From NCBI RefSeq assembly GCF_000382485.1, contig NZ_AORY01000004.1, forward strand, positions 186,001-250,000: a DNA stretch of 64,000 nt. The letters run 5' to 3'. Position numbers and translations under genes: made by a program. The notes under the pieces were generated by a model. The model saw nothing but the letters and a program-made list of their open reading frames with translations, had not been told where the DNA came from and searched no databases. This DNA is from Sphingomonas sp. Mn802worker (GTDB lineage Bacteria > Pseudomonadota > Alphaproteobacteria > Sphingomonadales > Sphingomonadaceae). This document shows, piece by piece, positions 44,742-53,818 of the stretch (its first letter is position 1; the number at the start of each line of letters is the position of its first letter).

Positions 44742-45188
44742 TTAGCTGGCGCGCGCACTCCCGTGCCCGCGCGCTGACGCACCCGTGTGGCTCGGCGTCC
44801 GCCAGATGCCCGCCGCGAGCACCGGCAACAACAGGTAGGTCGTCAGTCCCGCGATCGAATAACCGTTCGCGTGGAAACCCGGATTGATCAGCCGTCCCAG
44901 GTGCGCCAGCAGCGACGGCACCATCAGCGCGGCGGCGAGGAGAGGCCATCGGCGTTCCGATCTCACGGCCACCAGCACGAAGATCGCAAAGGTGATCAGA
45001 TCGAGCACCATGATGCGCCATTCGAGTTGGTGGTAACGGATCGCCAGCGGCGAGCGCGCGAGGCGGGTGAGCACCACACCGACGAACAGCGTGGTCGTGA
45101 CCATTCGCTCGTGCCAGCCGCCGCGCAGCCAAGCGGCGATGACCAGCAACGCACTGACGATCCAGAAACAGGCGACATACCACGGCAT
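44742..45188 (-). CDS. Hypothetical membrane protein
   Basis: A 148-aa protein with about four hydrophobic helices: YVACFWIVSALLVIAAWLRG, MVTTTLFVGVVLTRLARSP, WRIMVLDLITFAIFVLVAV and GYSIAGLTTYLLLPVLAAGI. There are charged or His-containing loops between them. ATG at 45188 (MPWYVACFW) starts the first helix; the frame upstream has non-membrane, Arg-rich sequence and is not used. I do not recognise the family. It precedes the RadC-like gene and may be co-transcribed with it. Confidence 0.65.
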   Translation of the reverse strand: MPWYVACFWIVSALLVIAAWLRGGWHERMVTTTLFVGVVLTRLARSPLAIRYHQLEWRIMVLDLITFAIFVLVAVRSERRWPLLAAALMVPSLLAHLGRLINPGFHANGYSIAGLTTYLLLPVLAAGIWRTPSHTGASARGHGSARAS

Positions 45189-45250
45189 AGGTGCTGACCC
45201 ATCACCGCGCGAGCGCCGGGTCAAGCCCGAACGCTCGTGCGCCCACGGGT

Positions 45251-45601
45251 TCAGGCGGCCTGCGCGGCCGCGAGCGTCAGCGTCGGCGAGGTTCGCTCGG
45301 GCGACACGGTGTCGTCGGGGCCGACCGCGCCGGGTGCGATGTTCCAGGCGGCACGATATTCGGCCAGCCGCACATGAACGCGGTAGAGCGCATCCTGCGC
45401 CGCGAACGACGCATTCGCCGCCTCGAGCGCGAGCGCGACGACGTCCCCGGCCTCGTCGGGCACAAAACGCGCGCGCTGCCGTGCCTTCAACAGCGTGGCG
45501 ACGCACTCGAAGCTCGCAGCAGCGGCGTCGACTGCTTGGCGCTTGGCGGGAAGAAAGGATGCGCCGACGTCGAGCGCGATCTGGTGACGGAGATGCGACA
45601 T
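45251..45601 (-). CDS. Hypothetical protein, Ala-rich helical
   Basis: A 116-aa protein, all helical in appearance: HQIALDVGASFLPAKRQAVDAAAASFECVATLLKARQRARF, then ALALEAANASFAAQDALYRVHVRLAEYRAAW (both quoted only to indicate the helix regions). One Cys is present. It begins with ATG at 45601. It lies between the membrane protein and the LuxR gene. I see no known domain. Codon use is typical of the neighbours. Confidence 0.6.
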   Translation of the reverse strand: MSHLRHQIALDVGASFLPAKRQAVDAAAASFECVATLLKARQRARFVPDEAGDVVALALEAANASFAAQDALYRVHVRLAEYRAAWNIAPGAVGPDDTVSPERTSPTLTLAAAQAA

Positions 45602-45639
45602 GCGGTGAACTCCCGTGCCTGGCCGGGCAGGCGCGCCGG

Positions 45640-46212
45640 CTAGTTGGTGCGATGTCGGTGGATCGCGTCCGCCCAGCGCTGCAGTCCGTCGGTCACCGGT
45701 GCGACCAGCGCCAGTGCCGCCATGACGGCGAACCCCAGCGCGGCGATCGTCAGCAATCTGGACAGCGCGGAAGGGTAACGATCCGCCGTGTTGCCGCCGG
45801 TGAATTGGGTCGGAGCGTTTGTGGGTAGGTGCAGGAAGATCGCTCGATCCTCCCGCACCATCTCCGCGTCGCCCCCCAACGCATCGACCCCCGATTGATG
45901 CGGCGGATCGGCCGGATGCGGGATACCAGACAGTGCCTTAAGGGATGGCTTGGTAGGCTCAGGCAGCGCAAGTGTCTGAAAAGATTTGATCTCAACGGTG
46001 CGCTCATCCTCCGCCACCATGCGCGCCGCGGCGGGCCGGCGGATCCCGCCCAGCTTGGCGCGCGCGTTGCGGACGTGGGTCTCGACCGTCTTCGCCGACA
46101 GGTTGAGGGCGCGCGCGACCTCGGGGCCTTCCAGTCCTCGCGCGAACAGGCGCAGCACTTCGCGCTCGCGCGCGGTCAATGCTCGCAGACCGTCGTGTGA
46201 CGTGGAAGGCAT
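45640..46212 (-). CDS. LuxR-type HTH regulator with C-terminal membrane segment
   Basis: The N-terminal 65 residues form a LuxR DNA-binding domain: LTAREREVLRLFARGLEGPEVARALNLSAKTVETHVRNARAKLG (motif quoted as scattered segments; the helix-turn-helix is in the SAKTVETH part). Then comes a linker of about 80 residues. Residues about 148-168 form a hydrophobic helix (LLTIAALGFAVMAALALVAPV), so the protein is probably membrane-tethered with its DNA-binding domain in the cytoplasm. The helix-turn-helix being N-terminal is opposite to ordinary LuxR regulators. Targets are unknown. It begins with ATG at 46212. Confidence 0.85.
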   Translation of the reverse strand: MPSTSHDGLRALTAREREVLRLFARGLEGPEVARALNLSAKTVETHVRNARAKLGGIRRPAAARMVAEDERTVEIKSFQTLALPEPTKPSLKALSGIPHPADPPHQSGVDALGGDAEMVREDRAIFLHLPTNAPTQFTGGNTADRYPSALSRLLTIAALGFAVMAALALVAPVTDGLQRWADAIHRHRTN

Positions 46213-46409
46213 GGCTAGTCCCGGTTCGCCGCCAAATGAGGAACCGATATTAACCTTGTTCGCACATGCCCGCCAGTGTGCGATTGGTTCGACCGATCAA
46301 CGTCACCGGCGAGTGCGCGTATAGATGCCGGGACGGGCGAGCATTCTCTCCGACCTCGCTTGATCCGGCCGCTTACCCGATCACTCAATACGAGCGAGCA
46401 AGTCTTGCC

Positions 46410-46805
46410 TCAGGCCTGCGGCTTGCGCGCGACGCGGGCGGACGCGATGCTGCCGAGCAGCGTCTCATATTGCGCCATCGTGTAACCGGCGTCGGTGAAA
46501 GCGGTCAGCGCGCTGCTCGGGACGGTGTAGCCGTGGTGCCAGCTGAGCACCGCCATGCGGCGCAACGCCTCCAGCTTCGAATCGGCAAGCCGCGGATTGT
46601 GGCGCGAGCCGAACAGCCCTCCCATCGCGACCGAGATGCGCGACGGCTGCCGCAGCGACGACAGGCGATCGTTGCGCGCGATCGCGACAACCGACCATTC
46701 GAGCGCGCTCAACTGCGTCGCGGGCGTTTCGACCGGCAGGGGGTCGTGGCGCGGGGCAAGCGTCGACAACTCGTCATGCCGGGCTGCGAAATCGATATAG
46801 GCCAT
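46410..46805 (-). CDS. Hypothetical protein
   Basis: A 131-aa protein beginning MAYIDFAARHDELSTLAPRHDP. The middle contains LSALEWSVVAIARNDRLSSLRQPSR and GGLFGSRHNPRLADSKLEALRRMAVLSWHHG, and it ends with TAFTDAGYTMAQYETLLGSIAS. It is soluble and helical. The ATG at 46805 has GGGAG 6 nt upstream; a GTG three bases earlier is less likely. I do not recognise the family, although it looks like a conserved sphingomonad protein. A TetR-type palindrome lies about 170 nt upstream. Confidence 0.65.
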   Translation of the reverse strand: MAYIDFAARHDELSTLAPRHDPLPVETPATQLSALEWSVVAIARNDRLSSLRQPSRISVAMGGLFGSRHNPRLADSKLEALRRMAVLSWHHGYTVPSSALTAFTDAGYTMAQYETLLGSIASARVARKPQA

Positions 46806-46974
46806 CACTGTCTCCCTGCCGCGTGCGCGTGCGAAACCGCGATCATGGTCGAGCCATGTCCGGGTTGATTGTCTTGCTGGCGGATCGTCGGAACGAACCG
46901 CGCTTCGATGTTGATGACGATCGGCCGAAACCGTTCGTGGGTGGGTGGAGGCCTTCCCGATCAGGTCAGCATCC

Positions 46975-47000
46975 GTTTCTATACTCAGCGGTATAGAAAC
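46975..47000. promoter_or_regulatory. Perfect inverted repeat, possible TetR operator
   Basis: GTTTCTATAC (46975-46984) and GTATAGAAAC (46991-47000) are perfect inverted copies around TCAGCG. The AT-rich palindrome stands out in high-GC DNA. It lies between the TetR gene end (47069) and the gene at 46410-46805. Size and symmetry fit a TetR-family operator. Confidence 0.55.
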
Positions 47001-47068
47001 CGCGCCGGGTCAGGTCAACAGCTTTGTGTACCGCACGGTAAAATAATTCGCTCGGAGACTGCCGAAGA

Positions 47069-47704
47069 TCAACGCGTCGGCCATATCGCCAAGCTGGTGT
47101 CGACCACGCGCTCCAGATCGGCGCGCGTCGCTCCCGATCCCGCTTGCACCGCCATGCCCTGCACCAGCGCGTAGATATAGGCCGTCAGCGCCTCGGGCGC
47201 GAAATGCGCGGGCAGGTCGCCTTCGTCCTGCGCGGTGCGGAACCGCTCAACCAACGCGGCCTGCGACGAGGCGCGCCGTTTCATCACCTCGGCCTTGATC
47301 GATTCACCCTCCGCCCCACACGCGCTTGACGTGATGACGCGCAGGCACCCGCTCGGCCCGCAATCGTTCGTCTGTGCATCGATCGCGCCGCGCATCAGAT
47401 ATTCGGCAACCGCGCGCGCGGTCGGCTGCTGCAAGGCCTCTCGCGTATAGGCAAGCTTTTCCGCCTCGTAGAGGTCGAGCGCCTTGTGGAACAACGCTTC
47501 CTTGTTGCCGAATGCCGCGTAGATGCTCGGCTTGGTGATCCCCATCGCCTGGGTGAGGTCCGCCATAGTCGCGCCCTCATACCCCTTCGACCAGAACACG
47601 CCCAGCGCCGCCGTCAACGCGGTGTCGACGCAGAATTCGCGCGGACGCCCCTTGGGCGCTGCGCACGGCGACGTGGCAGGAGCATCGATCAAGGCAATTT
47701 CCAT
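47069..47704 (-). CDS. TetR/AcrR family transcriptional regulator
   Basis: A 211-aa regulator. The N-terminal helix-turn-helix is typical: GRPREFCVDTALTAALGVFWSKGYEGATMADLTQAMGITKPSIYAAFGNKEALF (scattered motif positions 20-72). The C-terminal ligand domain contains two Cys pairs (NDCGPSGCL and SSACGAEG). These suggest the redox- or metal-sensing TetR subgroup. ATG at 47704. A strong palindrome lies downstream at 46975. The adjacent upstream DNA (GGTATATAATTATG) is AT-rich and probably holds its own promoter. Confidence 0.92.
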   Translation of the reverse strand: MEIALIDAPATSPCAAPKGRPREFCVDTALTAALGVFWSKGYEGATMADLTQAMGITKPSIYAAFGNKEALFHKALDLYEAEKLAYTREALQQPTARAVAEYLMRGAIDAQTNDCGPSGCLRVITSSACGAEGESIKAEVMKRRASSQAALVERFRTAQDEGDLPAHFAPEALTAYIYALVQGMAVQAGSGATRADLERVVDTSLAIWPTR

Positions 47705-47774
47705 AACGCCCGGTATATAATTATGCGGACGCCAGAGTCCAGTCAGGCGTCAGCCCGCGCCCGCTCCAGCGTGT

Positions 47775-50249
47775 TCAGTCGACGAGCATATCCGCCACGC
47801 GGCGCTTCAGCTCCGCCAGGTCGAACGGCTTGGTCAGCACCGCCATGCCTCCCTCCAATTGGCCGGCGCCGACCGCAGCGTTGGCGGCATAGCCGGTGAC
47901 GAACAACACGGCCAGCGACGGCCTGACCGCGCGTCCGGCATCCGCGACCTGTCGCCCGTTCAGCCCGCCCGGCAAGCCGACGTCGGTAATCAGCAGGTCG
48001 ATCGCCATGTCGGTGCGAAGGATCGCGATCCCCTTGGATCCATTCGAGGCGGTCAATACGCGGTATCCCGCCTCCACCAGTACGTCGCAGACCAGGTCGG
48101 TAATGGCGGTCTCATCCTCGACCAGCAGGATCGTGCGGCCGCGCGAATTCCGGCTGGGCTCTTCGTCCTGCGAGGAGGGCGCGGTGGATGTGGCATGTGC
48201 CGGCACCGCGCCGACCAGCCGCGGCAAAAAGAGCGACATCGTCGTGCCATGGCCGATACGCGATCGCACCTGCACCTGCCCGCCTGACTGATGCACGAAG
48301 CCGTGGATCATCGACAATCCGAGCCCGGTGCCTTCACCGATCGGCTTGGTAGTGAAGAACGGATCGAACACGCGCTCGATCACGTCATCGCTCATCCCGG
48401 TGCCGGTGTCGGTCACACGCAGCACAACGTAATCGCCCGGCATCAAATCGGGGAGCTCGGGTGAGGCTGCAGCGATGGCGACATTCTCGGTCGTGATCGA
48501 CAGCCGCCCGCCATCGGGCATCGCATCACGCGCGTTGATGCAAAGGTTGAGCAACGCATTCTCGAGTTGCGGCGCGTCGACCAGCACCGGCCACAATTCG
48601 CGCGGCGTTTCGACACTCAGTTCGATCTCGGGGCCGAGCGTGCGGTCGATGATGTCGATCATGCCGGCGACCAGCACGCCCGTGTCGGTCGCGGTCGGCG
48701 CCAGCGTCTGGCGGCGCGAGAAGGCGAGCAGGCGCTGCGTCAATGCCGCGGCGCGCTGCGCGCCTGTTGTCGCCATCGTCATATAACGGTCGAGCCGGTC
48801 ATATTGCCCGGCCTTGATCCGGTGGCTCAGCAGTTCGAGCCCGCCCGTCACCGCGGTCAGCAGGTTGTTGAAATCGTGCGCCAGCCCGCCGGTCAGCTGT
48901 CCGACCGCCTCCATCTTCTGCGCCTGTCGCAACTGGCTCTCGGTCGCGGCGAGCGCTTCTGCCTGCGCGCGCTCCTCGGTCGCGTCGCGCCCGACCGCGA
49001 TGATCAGGCCATCGCCCGGTCCCGCCGCCCAGACGATGGTGCGATAGCTGCCGTCCTTGTGGCGATAGCGGTTCTCGAATCGGGCGTACGCCTCGCCCGC
49101 GCCGATGCCGGCCGCTGCCGCCGCGGTCCGCTCCAGGTCGTCGGGATGCGTCAGCGGCAGGAAGTTCTGCCCCACCAATTCGCGTTCGCTCCAGCCGAGC
49201 ACGCGCGTCCACGCCGGATTGACCGCATCGATCGTGCCGTCGGCGCGCGCGACCAGCATCAGGTCACTCGACAATTGCCACAGCCGGTTGCGGTCGGCGG
49301 TCCGCTCCGCCACCTGTCGCTCCAGCGTCGCGGCAAGCTCCTCAAGTTGCCGGCGCGCGGCGCGGCGCTGCGTTTCGTCACGCGCAATCTTGATGAAGCC
49401 GCGTTCCCGCCCTTGCGCGTCGGCAGGCAGCGGGTGGACAGAGCCGTTCAGGTACACGTGCGTTCCGTCGCGCCGCACCTGCCAGCGTTCATCGGCGGCG
49501 CCGCCAACCCGCGCCGCGCCGATCAGCTCGCGCACGTCCGCACCCGAAGCGCGATCCTCGGGCGTGAAGGTCATCGACATGGGCTGGCCGACCGCCTCCG
49601 CCGGGGTCCAGCCGAGCACCGCCTGCGCGCCCGCCGACCAGCTGGTGATGACCCCGCCCGGATCGGTCGTGAAGATGACGTGGTCGGTCGCGCCTTCGAT
49701 CACCAGGCGCAGGCGTTCCTCGCTCTCGCGCAAGGCCGCGTCGGCCAGCACGCGCGTCGTCGTCTCGTTGGTGAAGATGAACAGGCCGGCGATCTCGCCA
49801 GCCTCGTCGAGCACGCGCGAGTAGGAGAAGGTCCACCATGTGTCCGCCGCGCCACGATCCGTGTCGAGCTTCCACGGCAGGTCGGTGAAACGCTGGCTGC
49901 GGCCGTCGAACGCGTCGCGCACGATCGGCATCGCCTGTTCGAGCGCGTCAGCCCATACCTCGGCGAAGCGTGCGCCCATTGCCCAGTCAAGCCGGGGTCC
50001 GAGCAGTGGAAAATACGTCTCGTTGAAGAAAAAGAACAGGTCGTTGCGACCCCAGCTGAGGATCATCGATTCGGGCGAATTTAGGATCAGGCTGAGCGCG
50101 GTCTTGAGCGCCGTCGGCCACCCCTCGGGCGGGCCGAGCGGATGGTCGCGCCAGTCGCGCGCCAGGATCAGCGCGGTCGCGGCACCGCCGCCTGCCAGAA
50201 AGCGCAGGCCGGGCGGCAATGGATCGGGGGACGTCGGATCGGAGTGCAT
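47775..50249 (-). CDS. Hybrid sensor histidine kinase with PAS domains and receiver
   Basis: An 824-aa cytoplasmic kinase; no membrane segment is seen. The N-terminal region (PPGLRFLAGGGAATALILARDW) leads to a first PAS-like domain with WGRNDLFFFFNETYFPLLG. Two more PAS domains follow (LVIEGATDHVIFTTDPGGV; LMLVARADGTIDAVNPAWTRVLGWS) with a coiled coil between them. His458 in GLAHDFNNLLTA is the phosphoacceptor, then the ATPase boxes (NLCINARDAMPDGG, VTDTGTGM, GTGLGLSMIHG). The C-terminal receiver has Asp756 in LLITDVGLPGG and Lys807. ATG 50249 is preferred; signals sensed are unknown. Confidence 0.92.
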   Translation of the reverse strand: MHSDPTSPDPLPPGLRFLAGGGAATALILARDWRDHPLGPPEGWPTALKTALSLILNSPESMILSWGRNDLFFFFNETYFPLLGPRLDWAMGARFAEVWADALEQAMPIVRDAFDGRSQRFTDLPWKLDTDRGAADTWWTFSYSRVLDEAGEIAGLFIFTNETTTRVLADAALRESEERLRLVIEGATDHVIFTTDPGGVITSWSAGAQAVLGWTPAEAVGQPMSMTFTPEDRASGADVRELIGAARVGGAADERWQVRRDGTHVYLNGSVHPLPADAQGRERGFIKIARDETQRRAARRQLEELAATLERQVAERTADRNRLWQLSSDLMLVARADGTIDAVNPAWTRVLGWSERELVGQNFLPLTHPDDLERTAAAAAGIGAGEAYARFENRYRHKDGSYRTIVWAAGPGDGLIIAVGRDATEERAQAEALAATESQLRQAQKMEAVGQLTGGLAHDFNNLLTAVTGGLELLSHRIKAGQYDRLDRYMTMATTGAQRAAALTQRLLAFSRRQTLAPTATDTGVLVAGMIDIIDRTLGPEIELSVETPRELWPVLVDAPQLENALLNLCINARDAMPDGGRLSITTENVAIAAASPELPDLMPGDYVVLRVTDTGTGMSDDVIERVFDPFFTTKPIGEGTGLGLSMIHGFVHQSGGQVQVRSRIGHGTTMSLFLPRLVGAVPAHATSTAPSSQDEEPSRNSRGRTILLVEDETAITDLVCDVLVEAGYRVLTASNGSKGIAILRTDMAIDLLITDVGLPGGLNGRQVADAGRAVRPSLAVLFVTGYAANAAVGAGQLEGGMAVLTKPFDLAELKRRVADMLVD

Positions 50250-50332
50250 GGCCTCGTGCGGGCGAGAAGGTCGATGATGCGACACATAGCCGGGCGGTGA
50301 TCGCCCTGTCATCCCGCCCGCCACCGGACGCG

Positions 50333-53300
50333 TCAGTGAAAATCGTGGCTCTTGATCGGGATGACCGGCTCTGGCCGATCACGGAAATGATAGTCGGAGC
50401 GGATCGTCGGGCGCCATTTCGGATCGCGCGCGTCGGGCGTGCCGCCGTTGGTCGCGCCGTCACCGGGCGAGGTGAAGCGCGGCAGGTCGATCTCGCCGAC
50501 GGTGCGCAGCATCGCGGTCAGGTCGGTCACGCGGTCGACGATGACGTGCGTCACCTTGCCCTCTTTCTGCACGCGACCGCGTAAAGACACCATCGCGGCG
50601 GACATGACGGTGCGGCGTTGCGCCTCGAACCGGTCGGGCCACAGGATGCCGTTCGCGACCCCGGTCTCGTCCTCGATCGTCAGGAACAGCACGCCCTTGG
50701 CGCTGCCCGGGCGCTGACGCACCAGGATGATGCCCGCGACCTCCACCCATTTGCCGTTGCGGTGTTCGAGCGCCTCGCACGGCACCATGCCGCGTTCGTT
50801 CAAAAGCCCGCGCAGGAAGCGCAAGGGATGCGCGCGTAGCGACAATTGCGTTGCTCGGTAATCCTCCACCACCTCACGCCCTTGCGTCAGCCGGGTGAGC
50901 GTGACCGATGCCTCCGGCGTCTCGATCCCGGCGAACAGCGGCAGCGGCTTTTCTCCCAGTCCGCGGATCGCCCACAACGCTTGCCGCCGGTCGAGCCCCA
51001 GTCCTGCGAACGCGTCCGCCTTGGCGAGCTTTTCCAGTGCGGCAAGCGGCACGCCCGAACGCCGCCACAGATCCTCTACCGAGCGGAACGCCCGCTCGCC
51101 CCGTGCCGCCAGGATCCGTCCCGCGTCCTCACCCGACAGGCCATGCACGATGCGCAGGCCCAGCCTGAGCGGCAGGTAAGGGGAGGGGGCCGCGGCGGGC
51201 GGTGCGTCGCCCAGGCTCGTATCCCATTCGCTTTCCATCACGCAGACCGGGCGGATCACCACGCCATGTTCGCGCGCGTCGCGTACGATCTGCGCGGGAG
51301 CATAGAAGCCCATCGGCTGCGCGTTGAGCAGCGCGGCGCAGAACACGTCGGGATGGTGGCATTTCATCCACGACGAGGCGTAGGCGATCTTGGCGAAACT
51401 CGCCGCGTGGCTTTCGGGGAAGCCGTAGCTGCCGAACCCCTCGATCTGCTTCACCAGCCGCTCGGCGAATGCCTGGGTGATGCCGTTGCGGCGCATTCCT
51501 GCAATCAACCGTTCACGGAACGGTCCGACCCCGCCGGTCGCCTTGAACGTCGCCATCGCGCGGCGCAATTGATCCGCCTCTCCGGGCGTGAACCCCGCGC
51601 CGATAATCGCGACCTGCATCGCCTGTTCCTGGAACAACGGCACGCCCAGCGTCTTGGTCAGCACGGCGGCGAGCGCGTCGTTCGGGTATTCGATCCGCTC
51701 CAATCCTTCGCGGCGTTTCAGATAAGGGTGCACCATGTCGCCCTGGATCGGTCCGGGCCGCACGATCGCGACTTGGATCGCGATGTCGTAGAACTCCTTG
51801 GGCTTCATTCGCGGCAACATGCTCATCTGCGCGCGGCTCTCGATCTGGAACACGCCCAACGTGTCGGCTTGCTGGATCATCGCAAAGGTGGCGGGATCGT
51901 CGTGCTGCAGGTCATCGGACGCCATCGTCAGGTCGGTGTCCTTGTGCGCGTGGAGCAGGTCGAACGCGCGCCGCATGCAGCCGAGCATCCCCAGTCCCAG
52001 AATGTCGACCTTCATGAAGCCGAGTTCCTCGATGTCGTCCTTTTCCCACTCGATTACGTGGCGATCGGGCATCGCCGCGGGCTCGATCGGAACCAGATCG
52101 TGGAGCGGCGCGCGCGTCAGCACGAACCCGCCGGGATGCTGCGACAGGTGGCGCGGCGTGCCGATCAGGTCTCGCGCCAGTTCCAGCGCGAGGGCAAGGC
52201 GCGGCTCGCCCGCATCGAGGTTCAGCGCCTCGACATGCTCGGTCGGAACGCCTTGGCTCGACCAGCCCCATACCTGTCCGGCGAGTCCGGCGGTCATGTC
52301 CTCGGGCAGCCCCAGCGCCTTGCCCACCTCGCGGATCGCGCCGCGCGTGCGGAACCGGCTGACCACCGCGGTCAGTGCGGCGTGGTCGCGGCCGTAGGTC
52401 TCGTAGATCCACTGGATCACCTCCTCGCGCCGTTCGTGCTCGAAATCGATGTCGATGTCGGGTGGCTCGCGCCGTTCCTCCGACACGAAGCGCTCGAACA
52501 GCAGCTGGTGCTTGACCGGATCGATCGAGGTGATGCCGAGCACGAAACAGATCACCGAATTGGCGGCCGACCCGCGCCCCTGACACAGGATGCCGACCGA
52601 GCGCGCGTAGGTGACGATCGAGTTCACCGTCAGGAAATAGGCCGCGTAATTCATGCGCCCGACCAGCGCGAGTTCGTGCTCGATCAGCTTGGTGTATGCC
52701 GCGGGTGGAGTGCCGTCGAAGCGCCGGTCGAGTGCCTGCCGGGCCAGCCGCTCCAGCGCACCTTGCGCGCTGCGGCCGTTCATCACGATCTCCTCGGGAT
52801 ATTGGTAATCGAGATCGCGCAGCGAAAACGTGCAGCGCTCGACGATCGCCTCGACCGCAGCGATCGCCTCCGGGTGCGCACGGAACAGCCGCGCCATCTC
52901 GGCGGGGGGATGCAGGTATCGCCCGACGCTGCGCTCGCGCCGAAAGCCGAGGTCGTCGATCGTGCACTTCTCGCGGATCGCGGTCAGCACATCCTGCATC
53001 ATGCGTCGGTCAGGCTGGTGAAACAGCGTGTCCCCGGTGGCGAGCGGGGAAAGGCCATATTGGTGCGCGACCTGCGCCGTCGCCTCCAGCCGTTGCTCCT
53101 CGCCCGGGCGGTGCCAATGCGTCAGGCAGACATGGCCGCGCGCGCCGAACAGGTCCGCCATCCAACGCAGGCTGCGTGGCGCCGGCACGCCGCAGTCGCC
53201 CGGCTGCTCTGCCGCGATGCCGTCGTCCGGCACCAGCGCGGCGACCAGTCCTTCGGCATGGTCCGCCAGATCCTCCCAGTGGAGGAAGCATTGTCCCTTC

Positions 53301-53632
53301 TCGCCGTGCCTGGTGTCGGCGCGGTTCTTGCCGAGCGACAACAGCCGCGTCAGCCGCGACCAGGCGGCGCGGTCCTCGGGCCAGACCAGCAGCGAGTCCC
53401 CTGACACGAGGTCGAGCCGGCAGCCCGGGATCGAGCGGATCACCAGCCCGGTGTCGCGTCGCACCTCGTCCGCGGCATAGAGTGCGCGCACCACGCCTGC
53501 GACCGAGTTGCGGTCGGTGATGCCGAGCGCGGGCATCCCCATCGTCGCGGCGGTTGCGAACAATTGCTCGCACGACGACGCCCCGCGCAGGAACGAGAAA
53601 TGCGTCGTCACCTGCAGCTCGCTGTAGGTCAT
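50333..53632 (-). CDS. dnaE2: Error-prone DNA polymerase DnaE2 (ImuC)
   Basis: A 1099-aa family C DNA polymerase, the ImuC subunit of the damage-induced mutasome. The N-terminal PHP domain begins MTYSELQVTTHFSFLRGASS; the polymerase motifs include DPVKHQLLFERFVSEERREPPDIDIDFEHERREEVIQ, with the catalytic PDIDIDFEH. It ends with an OB-fold region (GKWVEVAGIILVRQRPGSAKG). Length is full. A LexA box is 63 nt upstream of its ATG, so it has its own SOS promoter as well as the imuA-imuB transcript. Confidence 0.95.
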   Translation of the reverse strand: MTYSELQVTTHFSFLRGASSCEQLFATAATMGMPALGITDRNSVAGVVRALYAADEVRRDTGLVIRSIPGCRLDLVSGDSLLVWPEDRAAWSRLTRLLSLGKNRADTRHGEKGQCFLHWEDLADHAEGLVAALVPDDGIAAEQPGDCGVPAPRSLRWMADLFGARGHVCLTHWHRPGEEQRLEATAQVAHQYGLSPLATGDTLFHQPDRRMMQDVLTAIREKCTIDDLGFRRERSVGRYLHPPAEMARLFRAHPEAIAAVEAIVERCTFSLRDLDYQYPEEIVMNGRSAQGALERLARQALDRRFDGTPPAAYTKLIEHELALVGRMNYAAYFLTVNSIVTYARSVGILCQGRGSAANSVICFVLGITSIDPVKHQLLFERFVSEERREPPDIDIDFEHERREEVIQWIYETYGRDHAALTAVVSRFRTRGAIREVGKALGLPEDMTAGLAGQVWGWSSQGVPTEHVEALNLDAGEPRLALALELARDLIGTPRHLSQHPGGFVLTRAPLHDLVPIEPAAMPDRHVIEWEKDDIEELGFMKVDILGLGMLGCMRRAFDLLHAHKDTDLTMASDDLQHDDPATFAMIQQADTLGVFQIESRAQMSMLPRMKPKEFYDIAIQVAIVRPGPIQGDMVHPYLKRREGLERIEYPNDALAAVLTKTLGVPLFQEQAMQVAIIGAGFTPGEADQLRRAMATFKATGGVGPFRERLIAGMRRNGITQAFAERLVKQIEGFGSYGFPESHAASFAKIAYASSWMKCHHPDVFCAALLNAQPMGFYAPAQIVRDAREHGVVIRPVCVMESEWDTSLGDAPPAAAPSPYLPLRLGLRIVHGLSGEDAGRILAARGERAFRSVEDLWRRSGVPLAALEKLAKADAFAGLGLDRRQALWAIRGLGEKPLPLFAGIETPEASVTLTRLTQGREVVEDYRATQLSLRAHPLRFLRGLLNERGMVPCEALEHRNGKWVEVAGIILVRQRPGSAKGVLFLTIEDETGVANGILWPDRFEAQRRTVMSAAMVSLRGRVQKEGKVTHVIVDRVTDLTAMLRTVGEIDLPRFTSPGDGATNGGTPDARDPKWRPTIRSDYHFRDRPEPVIPIKSHDFH

Positions 53633-53694
53633 GGCCGGCGAGCTTCATCCGGGATCGCGCGTCGACGCACCTGTACCTGCGTGCCAGCAGGATT

Positions 53695-53709
53695 GAACGG
53701 GTATTGAAC
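53695..53709. promoter_or_regulatory. LexA (SOS) box upstream of dnaE2
   Basis: GAAC-GGGTATT-GAAC is an exact match to the alphaproteobacterial LexA consensus (GTTC-N7-GTTC on the other strand). It is 63 nt from the dnaE2 start and 110 nt after the imuB stop. Confidence 0.85.
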
Positions 53710-53818
53710 TTGAGCGTCAGTCCTGTCTGACACAGGTCGTGTCGAAGCTACGGCGGCGTCGGACTGGAGTGGCAATGAGTCCACCCCGCGCCTCTCAAGC
53801 TCAGCCGGCCGCAAGATC

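Noticed and set aside
46869..47174. 101-aa ORF on the + strand
   Set aside because: No ribosome binding site, unusual codon use, and it overlaps the TetR gene end and the palindrome.
48567..50084. 505-aa open frame opposite the hybrid histidine kinase
   Set aside because: Antisense shadow; the kinase frame has all expected motifs.
50846..53404. 852-aa open frame on the + strand opposite dnaE2
   Set aside because: It is the mirror of a clear 1099-aa polymerase gene. Long antisense frames arise from high GC3; its translation is Arg/His/Gln-rich and matches no family.
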